Shown here one piece after another: positions 17,140-25,871 of a DNA stretch of 64,000 nucleotides (its first letter is position 1; every line of letters starts with the position of its first letter). The stretch covers positions 744,001 through 808,000 of the forward strand of contig NZ_JALAZE010000001.1 in the NCBI RefSeq assembly GCF_022809095.1, read 5' to 3'. Made by a program: the position numbers and the translations under genes. The DNA comes from Bacillus kexueae. Its GTDB lineage: Bacteria; Bacillota; Bacilli; Bacillales; Aeribacillaceae. The notes beneath the pieces are model-generated. The model made no database searches. It was not told where the DNA came from and worked only from the letters and a program-made list of their open reading frames with translations.

Positions 17140-18861
17140 TTAGTAATCCGTTAGCACATCCATCAGTTCCTCTTTCACTTCTTCCGGAGCTATGATGTAT
17201 TTCGTTCCCTTCAACCCTTGTAACTTTTCGTAAAGTTGCTCTCGGTAATCTTCAAACATTGGAATCATTGTAAAGGATACTTGATAGCGTGACGCCAGTT
17301 CTTCTTGTTGTGCAACGAGATCTTCAGAATGAATACTTGGTGCATATAAGAAGATGACTTCCTTGACTCCATTGAATAAGACGAAATCCTCCCATTGTTT
17401 TTCGTCCAGTGGTGCACCTGTTAATAGATCGTATTCTACAACTGAGACAGTTGAAGGAAATTGCCCTTCTTCTTCATCGATCCCATAATACAGCCCTTGC
17501 ATCATTCGGTGAAGAGATGTTACAAGCTCTTCGTTCCCCTCTACATAGAGGTAAACAGGACCCAATTCTTCCCCTATTGATTGCAAAAACTCATATTGAC
17601 TTGCGGATGTATCTAGCGTTTCGTTAGAAAAAGACAGCACCTGAACCCCTTCTTCTTTTAACGCTTCGAGCGAAGAAATTGCTTGGGAAGTTACCGTGAT
17701 GACAGTTTTAATTCCCGCCTCCCTTAATGTGTCTTGATCGAACAGGCTTGAGGAAATAACGCCCCAACTTCCGATAAACTTCGCTTCCTCAGAAGAGAAC
17801 AGGGAGCGATTAATCGGCTCGTGTGATCGACGAAGGATTGTCTCTAAGTCTAACAGGGTAGAATCTGTTCGAAAATCCGTCACATATACCTTTTCGTCTA
17901 ACTCTTGTACATAGGAAGCAACTTGTTCTAAAGATTGATCGGACACCGTTGTTAAAACGAGGTCACTTGATTCTGCAATCTCTTTTAGTTCCTTGCCTCT
18001 GCTTGAGTCTGGGTCAATAAATGAAACAATTTCCTTCACTCGGTTTCTGATTAAAATGCCCCATTCTTCCCGTGTAGGATAAGGGCCTACAATCACCTTA
18101 GCATCATTAAATAAATACACTGGACCACGCTGGAAGTCAGAAGGAAAAATTGTCGTTCGTTGTTCAAGCTCCGCATCTGTAACACTCATAATTACTTGCT
18201 TCACCATATCCACACGATGTTTACCTAAATAACAGTGGATGTAAAACTTCCCTTCTTCGGATGAAACAAGACTTTTGATTCCATTAATGGATTCAGTATT
18301 GTCGCCAACCCACGGAAGCATCGGGAAGGAGTGAATAGGCATCCCGACTTTCTCCCCTCGCTCTATTTCCTGCTGTAAAAGTTGATTTTCAAAAGGGAGC
18401 GTTGGACTTAATAAAGTGATGACCCCCACATACCCTTCTTCTTTTAATTGAATCAATAATTCTTCTTCAGGATAAGGGCCGAAAGTGAACCGTTCTCCTG
18501 TTTGTTGGAAATCTCCCCTACTCATAGCTATTAACGCTGAATCCGTCCTTATAAACATCAACAATACACTTACCGCAGCCAGTACTGTTACAGCTGTAAT
18601 CCCTAACGCCCATTTCTTCTTGCGCTTCCAAACGAATAGGTAAAAGAGAAATGAAACAATAAAACCGAATGCAATCCAGCCGAATACGACATATTTTAAT
18701 ACATCATCAATTTGCGTTTGTGTATAGCCACGCTGTACTAACATTTCTTCAAAAGGAACGACCGCAAACAAAAGAAATAAACCGCCACCAGCAAAACCAA
18801 AAGATCCTAAAAAGATAAACCATACGATAAATGTAATCAATCTATTCTTTATTTTCCCCAT
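17140..18861 (-). CDS. Membrane protein with four tandem phosphatase-like repeats
   Basis: About 573 residues. Three membrane helices (about 8-36, 57-80, 86-105) are followed by four related domains of about 110 residues. Each opens with a G-x-x-P or similar turn and a VKEVI-type strand: GPYPEEELL (~129), GPYPTREEW (~259), GSWGVISS (~364), TGAPLDEKQ (~481). The first keeps the tyrosine/dual-specificity phosphatase loop HCYLGKHR (C-X5-R, Cys ~210, Arg ~216) and a possible acid Asp ~187. The other three have lost the cysteine. The start is an ATG at 18861 behind AGGGG. Last gene of the glycan operon, overlapping the previous stop region; it may regulate the synthase. Confidence 0.85.
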   Translation of the reverse strand: MGKIKNRLITFIVWFIFLGSFGFAGGGLFLLFAVVPFEEMLVQRGYTQTQIDDVLKYVVFGWIAFGFIVSFLFYLFVWKRKKKWALGITAVTVLAAVSVLLMFIRTDSALIAMSRGDFQQTGERFTFGPYPEEELLIQLKEEGYVGVITLLSPTLPFENQLLQQEIERGEKVGMPIHSFPMLPWVGDNTESINGIKSLVSSEEGKFYIHCYLGKHRVDMVKQVIMSVTDAELEQRTTIFPSDFQRGPVYLFNDAKVIVGPYPTREEWGILIRNRVKEIVSFIDPDSSRGKELKEIAESSDLVLTTVSDQSLEQVASYVQELDEKVYVTDFRTDSTLLDLETILRRSHEPINRSLFSSEEAKFIGSWGVISSSLFDQDTLREAGIKTVITVTSQAISSLEALKEEGVQVLSFSNETLDTSASQYEFLQSIGEELGPVYLYVEGNEELVTSLHRMMQGLYYGIDEEEGQFPSTVSVVEYDLLTGAPLDEKQWEDFVLFNGVKEVIFLYAPSIHSEDLVAQQEELASRYQVSFTMIPMFEDYREQLYEKLQGLKGTKYIIAPEEVKEELMDVLTDY

Positions 18862-18865
18862 CAAA

Positions 18866-19978
18866 TCATGCCCCTACCGATTGTGAGCTCGTTTTTTGTG
18901 AATTGGCCTCATGCAATATCACCTTCATAAGCGGTATATAAACTTCCCAAAAAAACTGCTCATCTTTATTTAATATCGCCATCAAAGAATAAATTGGCGA
19001 AGGAAGCACCCATTTCGCCCAATGATCTTGTTTAATATCAGCAAAATCACCGGCAAAGTAATAAATAGACTCCTCTTTGTGCTTTAAAATAGCAGGAAAC
19101 GTTGTCGGTATCTCATGCTCGTTTAATATCTCTTCGCCTGTATCAGTTAACATGAGTGAATACATGCCTTCCGCTTCCATTTCTGGACCAGGCTCGATAA
19201 TATCAAACCAATAGGAATATTCACTTTCACGTTCTTCGTTGTAGTGACTTTTCCCTAGTTCGGTCCAATAAAATTTAACCGAGCCCGTTATGTCCTCCTC
19301 TTCCAGCACAACGACGTAATCATTCTCATTAACAAAGGTCAGCCCAGGTCCTTTAAATGTCCATTCGTTGTTTGTCTGTTTCTCATAGTTTGTCTTCAAC
19401 CAAATGGGTACCTCAATGTCATCTAAATCTGGAAAATAACGACCGATCCATCCAGTCCATTGTATAGATAAGTTACGCTCTACGATTGAGCGAACATTTT
19501 CTTCTGTCGGAGATTGAATCGTATTGAATTCTACAATTAATGTTGTATGTTCTGACTTCGAGGCCAAAATTCGGTTCCATTCGAAAAAGGTGAGCCCTCC
19601 ATAAATCTTTTCCGACCGCTCCCCCGTAAAGTTACCATCGAAGTCCGCTTCATAAACGCCATACGTGTCAGCGACATAAATTAAATCCGGACTCTCTTCG
19701 ACTTCCAAAACGTCATCCCCTTCAGATCGTTCAGGATGATACCCATAATAATCCACTTCTTTTTCATACAGCTTCTTATCTTCATCATCAACAACTTTTG
19801 TATGGTGTAACACCCAGAAAAGCCCAAGATGCTCGCGAAAATCATCTAATGGAACCGTTTTATCAATGACGACGAGATTCAAAGGAGTGGACGGCTTCCA
19901 AAACCAAACGAAAAGAGGTAGACAAAGAATGAATGCTAATAATAAATAAATCATCCATGTTTTAAATCGATTTTTCAT
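18866..19978 (-). CDS. Membrane-anchored extracytoplasmic protein of the glycan operon
   Basis: A 370-residue protein with an uncleaved-looking N-terminal anchor (about residues 8-28) and a large acidic outer domain. I do not recognise a family with confidence. Visible features are an LNLVVIDKTVP strand next to the anchor, YYGYHPE near residue 78, PDLIYVADTYGVYEADF near 98, and GLTFVNENDYVVVLEEED near 215. The position between a processive glycosyltransferase and the phosphatase-like gene suggests a partner in glycan export, modification or hydrolysis. It begins 17 bases after the glycosyltransferase stop; the ribosome site is weak, so coupling is likely. Confidence 0.8.
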   Translation of the reverse strand: MKNRFKTWMIYLLLAFILCLPLFVWFWKPSTPLNLVVIDKTVPLDDFREHLGLFWVLHHTKVVDDEDKKLYEKEVDYYGYHPERSEGDDVLEVEESPDLIYVADTYGVYEADFDGNFTGERSEKIYGGLTFFEWNRILASKSEHTTLIVEFNTIQSPTEENVRSIVERNLSIQWTGWIGRYFPDLDDIEVPIWLKTNYEKQTNNEWTFKGPGLTFVNENDYVVVLEEEDITGSVKFYWTELGKSHYNEERESEYSYWFDIIEPGPEMEAEGMYSLMLTDTGEEILNEHEIPTTFPAILKHKEESIYYFAGDFADIKQDHWAKWVLPSPIYSLMAILNKDEQFFWEVYIPLMKVILHEANSQKTSSQSVGA

Positions 19979-19995
19979 ACCGTTTCACACTCTTT

Positions 19996-21426
19996 CTACA
20001 TATTCATCGTCTTTTTGTTTTCTTTTGAAATACCGGTTCTTGTCATATTCCCCCAAGAAACCTTGTTGGTTAAATAACGGAAAAACGCAATTGTTCGCCA
20101 AATCGCATTCAGCTGACGGTATCCAAAGTTTTCAATTACACTGAATAAACTTAACGTTAGCAGGTCGCGAATTCTCGGATAACGGCGGAAATTGTATTCT
20201 TCTAAGAAAACCGCACAAATGGACAAAAAGACACCGAAAACTAATGTTAATAAAAAGAACATAATCGCAAACGGTATATTGACGATGTCAAAATAAAGCC
20301 CTGCTATGATAAAAATCGTTCCTACCAATTCTATGGTCGGGCCTAATAACTCGACTAGTAAGAAATAAGGCATAACGATAAGCCCCATCGATTTATATTT
20401 CGGATTAAACATCAGTTTTTTATGTTTTAGCAACGTTTGTAAAAGACCGATATGCCATCTCGTACGCTGTTGGTAAAGTACTTTTAAATTATTCGGCGCT
20501 TCTGTCCAACAAATGGGCTGAGGGAGAAACAAGATTTTCGCATCTACCTTTTCATCAAATAAATACTTTTGCAGACGAACGACAAGCTCCATATCTTCTC
20601 CTATATTGTTCGTGCTGTATCCCCCTACTTCAATAACCTCTCGTTTCCGAAACACTCCAAAGGCACCTGAGATAATCAATAAACTATTCATTGCGCTAAG
20701 ACCGAGTCTTCCCATTAAGAATGAACGCAAATACTCTACAACTTGAAACAGCGCCAGCTTATTTTTCGGCAGCCTTACTTCCACAACGTGTCCATTTTCG
20801 ATTTTACATCCATTGGCAATACGAACGATTCCCCCACATGCAATCACGTTCTCTGCTCCCTCAATGATCGGCCACATCGTTTTAATTAACGATTCTGGCT
20901 CCAAAATCGAGTCTGCATCTATACCACAAAAGTACGGATAGTTTGAGATGTTAATACCTGCATTTAATGCATCTGATTTTCCACCATTTTCTTTATCCAC
21001 AACAATTAAATGAGGATGGTGAATGGAACGGTATACATTGATTACTGTTTCGGTTGGAATCTGTTGACGAATAACTTCTCGAACGGGAAACAAATCGAAA
21101 TGTTCAATGAGTACTTGTAACGTATCATCGGTACTCCCATCATTGACAACGATAATTTCATATTCTGGATAGTTTAAATGAAACAAGGATTGAATATTTT
21201 CAACAATGACTTTTTCTTCGTTGTATGCCGGGACAATAACGGAGACAGGGGGTGTTAAAGCTGATGAAGCCATTTCTTCCTCATCGTGAATGGGGAGCCG
21301 TTTCATATAAACGCTCATTTGCTTTAAGGACAAGTGAAAAAAGAGTAAATAAAATGCATCGACGAGTATGACATACAAAAAGATGAAAATATTAAATAAA
21401 TAAAACATAAGAAAAAACAAATCCAA
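19996..21426 (-). CDS. Processive family-2 glycosyltransferase (polysaccharide synthase)
   Basis: A 476-residue membrane GT2 of the cellulose/PNAG/hyaluronan synthase type. N-terminal helix (about 5-30), catalytic domain (about 60-330) with PAYNE, VNDGSTDD, the DAD metal motif at 170-172, GED at 276-278 and the processivity motif Q-R-T-R-W ending at 324, then four C-terminal helices. It should polymerise a sugar from a nucleotide donor and pass it across the membrane. The product is unknown. TTG start behind TAGGAGG, whose TAG is the stop of the preceding gene. Confidence 0.93.
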   Translation of the reverse strand: MDLFFLMFYLFNIFIFLYVILVDAFYLLFFHLSLKQMSVYMKRLPIHDEEEMASSALTPPVSVIVPAYNEEKVIVENIQSLFHLNYPEYEIIVVNDGSTDDTLQVLIEHFDLFPVREVIRQQIPTETVINVYRSIHHPHLIVVDKENGGKSDALNAGINISNYPYFCGIDADSILEPESLIKTMWPIIEGAENVIACGGIVRIANGCKIENGHVVEVRLPKNKLALFQVVEYLRSFLMGRLGLSAMNSLLIISGAFGVFRKREVIEVGGYSTNNIGEDMELVVRLQKYLFDEKVDAKILFLPQPICWTEAPNNLKVLYQQRTRWHIGLLQTLLKHKKLMFNPKYKSMGLIVMPYFLLVELLGPTIELVGTIFIIAGLYFDIVNIPFAIMFFLLTLVFGVFLSICAVFLEEYNFRRYPRIRDLLTLSLFSVIENFGYRQLNAIWRTIAFFRYLTNKVSWGNMTRTGISKENKKTMNM

Positions 21427-21438
21427 GCTATCAACCTC

Positions 21439-22494
21439 CTAACTACTGTAGCTTTGCAACACTTTTTCGGCCATTTCACGGGCAAATAAATCACCGTGAA
21501 ACTGTTGCGTCCATAGGAGTTTTTCTTTTCCAATGATTCCAAATCCTTTTAATGCTTCAGCAGCGCGGAGACGCACCCACCAATTTTCATCTGCAAGCAA
21601 TTCTGTCAAAATATCAACAGCTTTCATCACTTTACAAGAGTGAATAGCGTTTATAGCCGCTACTTTAACGACCCATTCAGGATGGAATAAAAATTCCATG
21701 ATTTCATCTTGTTTAGTCGTTAATCCCATCTCCCCAATAGCCTTTAACGCTTTCACTTGCAACTCTAAATCTTCATGTTCTAGACAACTTTCTATTATGG
21801 GGAGAGTACGAAACATTTTCTTCCTTCCAAATGTTTCAATAAACACTCGTTGGACGATAAGCGAAGCAGAATCAAAATGGTCCATCATTTCGTTTTCATC
21901 AACTGTATTTGAACGAAGAAGCATATCTCCAATTCGAATGACGACTTTCGGTGATATGTCGCGCTCACTATTTGCTAGAAAACGAATAATGGGAGAGCTT
22001 TCTCCCATATTCGCCAGTGCCCGAGCAGAAGATAACCAAAGGTCCACATCATCCTCGTATAAATTTTTTTCGATGAGAGGAGCTAGGTCTTTTAGTCTTA
22101 AGACCCCCGCTTTTTTCGTCGCTTCTGAAACTTCAATCAACTTTTTCCGTTGTATGAGACTTTGCTTTAGTTCGTCTGTGTACCCAATTGATTGACTTAC
22201 AAAACGGACACGATTAATTTCTTCTTCACTCGTTATCTTCCTCGAAACTTTATATAAAATTTCTGTAATGACCTCTCGCTGCCATTTAGACGTTGTATTC
22301 AGCCCTCTACCTAACCGTTCGTCTTTCCCGGTCACATAGCGGATAACAATCGGTAAAGTCTTCTCATAATAGTTGTTTCGCTTTTTAGCAAAGTAATTAA
22401 AGAAATACTTCCGAATTAACAAAAAGACTAATAGAGAAAAGATAATCAATGCAACGATTATTGTTAAGAAAATCATTAGATATGAAACAATCAT
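21439..22494 (-). CDS. HEAT-repeat protein with N-terminal membrane anchor
   Basis: A 351-residue protein. One strong membrane helix (about residues 5-28), then about 320 residues of alpha-helical repeats. HEAT-type repeats are clear from about 120 on (for example ALANMGESSPIIRF, ALKAIGEMGLTTKQ, AINAIHSCKVMKAV, AAEALKGFGIIGKE). HEAT repeats usually act as protein-protein scaffolds. It sits between the receiver protein (2 bases upstream) and the synthase (12 bases downstream), so it may couple the signalling protein to the synthase. Starts at an ATG behind GGAGG. Confidence 0.9.
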   Translation of the reverse strand: MIVSYLMIFLTIIVALIIFSLLVFLLIRKYFFNYFAKKRNNYYEKTLPIVIRYVTGKDERLGRGLNTTSKWQREVITEILYKVSRKITSEEEINRVRFVSQSIGYTDELKQSLIQRKKLIEVSEATKKAGVLRLKDLAPLIEKNLYEDDVDLWLSSARALANMGESSPIIRFLANSERDISPKVVIRIGDMLLRSNTVDENEMMDHFDSASLIVQRVFIETFGRKKMFRTLPIIESCLEHEDLELQVKALKAIGEMGLTTKQDEIMEFLFHPEWVVKVAAINAIHSCKVMKAVDILTELLADENWWVRLRAAEALKGFGIIGKEKLLWTQQFHGDLFAREMAEKVLQSYSS

Positions 22495-22496
22495 TG

Positions 22497-24083
22497 TTAT
22501 GCCTCCAGTTGCCTTGCCTTCGCTTGCCTTCCAAATTTATCAAGTCTTGTTTCCAATTCCTTCATGGAAAAAGGCTTAGCTAAAAAGTCGTCTGCTCCAG
22601 CTTTAAAACCTCTTGCGATATGGTGAGGTAAATACTGGCTAGAGAGAAAAATAAACACCGTTTGGGACAAAGACGGCAAGTTTCTGACTTGCGAACAAAA
22701 CATGAAAGCATCAAGATGATGAACGGTTGTTTCACTAATGATGATATGCGGTTGAAATTGCAACACTTTTGTCATCGCTTCTCGTCCGTCTAGGCATAAT
22801 TCAATATCCCATTGATTAGAATTTAAAGAGTTGTGCAAAATGCTCCCCGTTACTGGATCATGGTCGACGACGAGAACCTTAATCCGTCCTTCTTGTACAG
22901 AACTGGAATCTACTTGTTTCGAACGAACCATTACAATCCCGTCACTTGGAACACTGAATTGAGCCTTTTTCTCTACATGTTCAATCATTTCGTGTACATT
23001 TTGGTCGCGAGGGTCACTTTCAGCCACAACCATAACGGCTTTCAGTTGTTGCAATCCGTTAGACTCCAATACTTTATTTATACGGTTCCCTACAAATTCG
23101 GCCTCCTCCTGCTTCGTCGCAGGAAGCAAAAACATTAACGTATCGTCAGACCATATACAGACTTCATCATACGTTCGAATCGAAGACACCGCATATTCAT
23201 AGATTGTGTTCATTAAAGATTTATTGTCTTGTAATTTATCGATTTTTAACAACAACAGGGAGAAATACGATTGAAAACGACGAAACCTATCCCATTCTTT
23301 TGCTAGGTTCTCAAGCATTAATACTTTTTGATGGAGGATTCGATGATTTTTTGCTTCATATTCTTGAACAAGCTTATCCATTTTATGATGGACGATTGAA
23401 AGTGCAAACGGCTTCTGAAGTAGATCGTCTACTCCGTACTCCAAAATCTTGACGATGCTTTCTTCACCAAAATGTTGAGTCATACCTAGTACAGGTATTT
23501 GTTGAAATAGATGTTGATTTTCTGGTTGGGTAAGAATTGAGATTGCTTGTTGATTTGATACATTTATTAAAAGTAGAGAAGGAAGTTGTTGATTCATGTT
23601 TTCAATTAGATTGTCAAAATACATTGGCACGATGTGAAAAGAGCTATTTTGAAATCCATCCTGGACCCATTCGACAAAAAGGTGGTCTTCATCCACAATA
23701 TACAATAATTTCTTATTTTCTACGTCTTCTTGGCTACTTGATTTAGCGTTTTTCTCACCTTCAAATAAATATTGAATTAACAGTTTTATTCCTTCAAGCC
23801 AAATGGCTTGATCTTTCTGTTCCATGAAATAACGCATATCTTGGATTTGAATTTTCTTTAATAGAAAGTAAGACACTTCAACTAACGTATCTATTTTAAA
23901 CAGCGCTGCTCCATCTCGGAGTTGTTTTAATAAATGATAACTTTCTTCAACCCATTCCTCATCTTCCATACGCAAAGGTTTTTTTTGAATTTCCAAGAAA
24001 TGATTCACAAATGGCTTTTTCATTTTTTCAAGAAACATTTCTTTTGGACTTAGTTCTTCATAATGTTTCAATCTTTGGATCAC
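22497..24083 (-). CDS. HPt-REC-GGDEF-REC signalling protein with degenerate active sites
   Basis: About 528 residues. A helical N-terminal part with an HPt-like motif (His50 in HLLKQLRDGAALF), receiver 1 (about 124-235), a GGDEF-like domain (about 270-385) and receiver 2 (about 400-515). The phospho-acceptor Asp is Asn174 in receiver 1 and Glu451 in receiver 2; Lys503 is kept. The GGDEF signature is SDDTL at 312-316, so cyclase activity is unlikely. It probably acts by binding rather than catalysis and may control the synthase operon it opens. The frame starts at a GTG with only a modest AGGAT ribosome site, so the exact start is uncertain. Confidence 0.85.
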   Translation of the reverse strand: MIQRLKHYEELSPKEMFLEKMKKPFVNHFLEIQKKPLRMEDEEWVEESYHLLKQLRDGAALFKIDTLVEVSYFLLKKIQIQDMRYFMEQKDQAIWLEGIKLLIQYLFEGEKNAKSSSQEDVENKKLLYIVDEDHLFVEWVQDGFQNSSFHIVPMYFDNLIENMNQQLPSLLLINVSNQQAISILTQPENQHLFQQIPVLGMTQHFGEESIVKILEYGVDDLLQKPFALSIVHHKMDKLVQEYEAKNHRILHQKVLMLENLAKEWDRFRRFQSYFSLLLLKIDKLQDNKSLMNTIYEYAVSSIRTYDEVCIWSDDTLMFLLPATKQEEAEFVGNRINKVLESNGLQQLKAVMVVAESDPRDQNVHEMIEHVEKKAQFSVPSDGIVMVRSKQVDSSSVQEGRIKVLVVDHDPVTGSILHNSLNSNQWDIELCLDGREAMTKVLQFQPHIIISETTVHHLDAFMFCSQVRNLPSLSQTVFIFLSSQYLPHHIARGFKAGADDFLAKPFSMKELETRLDKFGRQAKARQLEA

Positions 24084-24091
24084 ATCCTATT

Positions 24092-24108
24092 GAGAAGCTT
24101 AACTTCTC
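24092..24108 (-). promoter_or_regulatory. Hairpin next to the ribosome site of the glycan operon
   Basis: A GAGAAG / CTTCTC stem with a 5-base loop ends 8 bases before the GTG start of the first operon gene, close to or against its ribosome site. It could affect initiation. No clear promoter was found in the AT-rich DNA from 24110 to 24200. Confidence 0.4.
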
Positions 24109-24207
24109 GAATTGTTTATTTATCTCATATTTTGTCACATTTTGTCGATTGCTTCAAGTTGAATAATAATATAATCATATTTTTTCATTTTGACAGTTAT
24201 TACAAAA

Positions 24208-24240
24208 TAATCCAGAACAATCGAAATTCGTTCTGGATTA
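24208..24240 (-). terminator. Terminator downstream of the lacI-type gene
   Basis: A 10-bp perfect stem (AATCCAGAAC / GTTCTGGATT) followed by ATTTTG on the minus strand, about 125 bases beyond the LacI-type gene. Confidence 0.75.
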
Positions 24241-24364
24241 TCAAACTAATTCCTATTTTGTAAATAAGATTTGCTCGCTTTATACCATTCAAAGTTCAAT
24301 TTGATATTTATCCTTTTTCGTTATGAGGCTTACTTCAAAGGGGCTCTCCAATAATCAAAAGTCT

Positions 24365-25357
24365 TTATATCGTTGAGTTACGAATTATGAGGGAAAGTGG
24401 AAGTTGATAAGTTTCTTTTTCTAAGTAATTTTTGAACTTAATTTTATCCATCATCACTTGCATTGCCTTATGTGCCATTTCTTTCACTGGCTGATGAACC
24501 GTTGTAATCATCGGATCGATGAGCTCTGTTATATCCTGATTATCAAATCCGACGACAGAAAGCTCATTTGGTACGTCAATACCGAATTTCTTCGCTTCAG
24601 CAATTACTCCTGCTGCAACTTCATCTGACCCTGTAAAAATAGCGGTCGGCATTTCATTTAATTGTAAAATCTCATTTAATACTTTCTTTCCATCTTCAAA
24701 TGTAAAGACGTTACGGAAAACGAGACGGTTATCTACAGTAAGTCCACTTTCTTCATGCGCTTGCTTAAATCCGTTTTCACGTTCCTTCGTCACGTTACTC
24801 TTTACATTTCCACAACAATAGGCAATTCTTTTATGCCCCGCATCAATTAAATGCTTTGTCGCCACATATCCTCCATATTGTTGGTCCATGTGAACAGTCG
24901 GGATATTCGCCCGCTCTTCGTATTCATTACATAAAACAATCGGACCATACTCGAGAAACGGCTCAATCTGTTTCCAATCGTTTAATAACGTCGTTAAAAT
25001 CACACCATCGACTTGTTTTGTTTTCAACAAGTTTAAATAGTCTAGCTCTTTTTTAGCTGAATACAACGTTTGACAAACGATTAATTGATAATGATATTCC
25101 GACGCTGCAATCTCGAGCGATTCAACTAATTGACCGAAAAACGGGTTCATTACGCGCGGAATAATGACGGCAATCATCTCTGTCTTCTGACTTCTTAAGC
25201 TTCGTGCAGAAGAATTCGGCACATATCCTAACTCATTCATCGCATCCAGCACTAACTGCTTCTTCTGTTCCGATACGTACGGATGATTGTTAATTACACG
25301 CGACACCGTTGTTCGAGACAAACCGGCTAATTTTGCTACATCTTCGATAGTGGCCAT
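24365..25357 (-). CDS. LacI-family transcriptional regulator
   Basis: About 330 residues. LacI helix-turn-helix (residues 3-50, IEDVAKLAGLSRTTVSRVINNHPYVSE), then a type-1 periplasmic-binding-like effector domain (about 60-325, VGFDNQDITELIDPMITTVHQP near the end). The reading frame extends upstream to 25435, but the ATG at 25357 behind TAGGGGGA begins the conserved domain. No sugar operon is adjacent, so the regulated genes and ligand are unknown. It lies between the glycan operon and the TetR gene. Confidence 0.92.
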   Translation of the reverse strand: MATIEDVAKLAGLSRTTVSRVINNHPYVSEQKKQLVLDAMNELGYVPNSSARSLRSQKTEMIAVIIPRVMNPFFGQLVESLEIAASEYHYQLIVCQTLYSAKKELDYLNLLKTKQVDGVILTTLLNDWKQIEPFLEYGPIVLCNEYEERANIPTVHMDQQYGGYVATKHLIDAGHKRIAYCCGNVKSNVTKERENGFKQAHEESGLTVDNRLVFRNVFTFEDGKKVLNEILQLNEMPTAIFTGSDEVAAGVIAEAKKFGIDVPNELSVVGFDNQDITELIDPMITTVHQPVKEMAHKAMQVMMDKIKFKNYLEKETYQLPLSLIIRNSTI

Positions 25358-25472
25358 CTTGATCCCCCTAAACTTACAGAAACCGCTTTCACTATGTTGA
25401 TTATATGGAATAATTTTAAGATTATCAATCCCCATACAATCGGTGATTTAATTGTCTTATTCTTTATATCAT

Positions 25473-25485
25473 ACCATAAAATGGT
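25473..25485. promoter_or_regulatory. Possible operator upstream of the lacI-type gene
   Basis: Palindrome ACCAT-AAA-ATGGT, 115 bases upstream of the regulator start. It could be an autoregulatory site but is short. The next 230 bases (25490-25720) hold nothing recognisable. Confidence 0.3.
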
Positions 25486-25720
25486 TGAATATAGAAGAAA
25501 CAAGCGACTACAATTCTAGACTGGCTATTTCAGAGTGATGCAAAATGATTGTTTTCATCCTATTTTACCTACATTGTCTGTCGAGACCTCAAATTCAATG
25601 AGTCATTTACAAATCATCATCAAACGTCATTCTCGAACAAGAATATATTATTCGCAGTGACAATGAATGTTCCGTTCATTGTGCTAAAACACGCTGCTCA
25701 TTTCTGAAAACCAAGTGGGG

Positions 25721-25826
25721 GGCTTAGGCGAAGCGACCCGAGCTGATGGCGCTTGGAGCTAGACACCAAAAAAACGGTAAAGAGAATACTTTAACTCTTT
25801 ATTGAACGTAAACTTTCTGTAACAAT
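25721..25826 (+). repeat. Terminator-abutting dispersed element, copy 5 (left-truncated)
   Basis: Starts inside module B at GGCTTAGGCGAAGCGACCC, then GGCGCTTGGAGCTAGACACC and the full tail TTTCTGTAACAATAAA, ending at the TetR gene terminator. The GGACCTGCGAGG and GGCTTCCGTCGCC segments are missing. Confidence 0.85.
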
Positions 25827-25829
25827 AAA

Positions 25830-25868
25830 AAAGTGTTAAGAAAGCTTCTCAAGACTTTCTTAACACTT
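25830..25868 (-). terminator. Terminator of the TetR-family gene
   Basis: A long stem (AAGTGTTAAGAAAG / CTTTCTTAACACTT) followed by TTTTTT on the minus strand and then element copy 5. Confidence 0.92.
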
Positions 25869-25871
25869 GCA

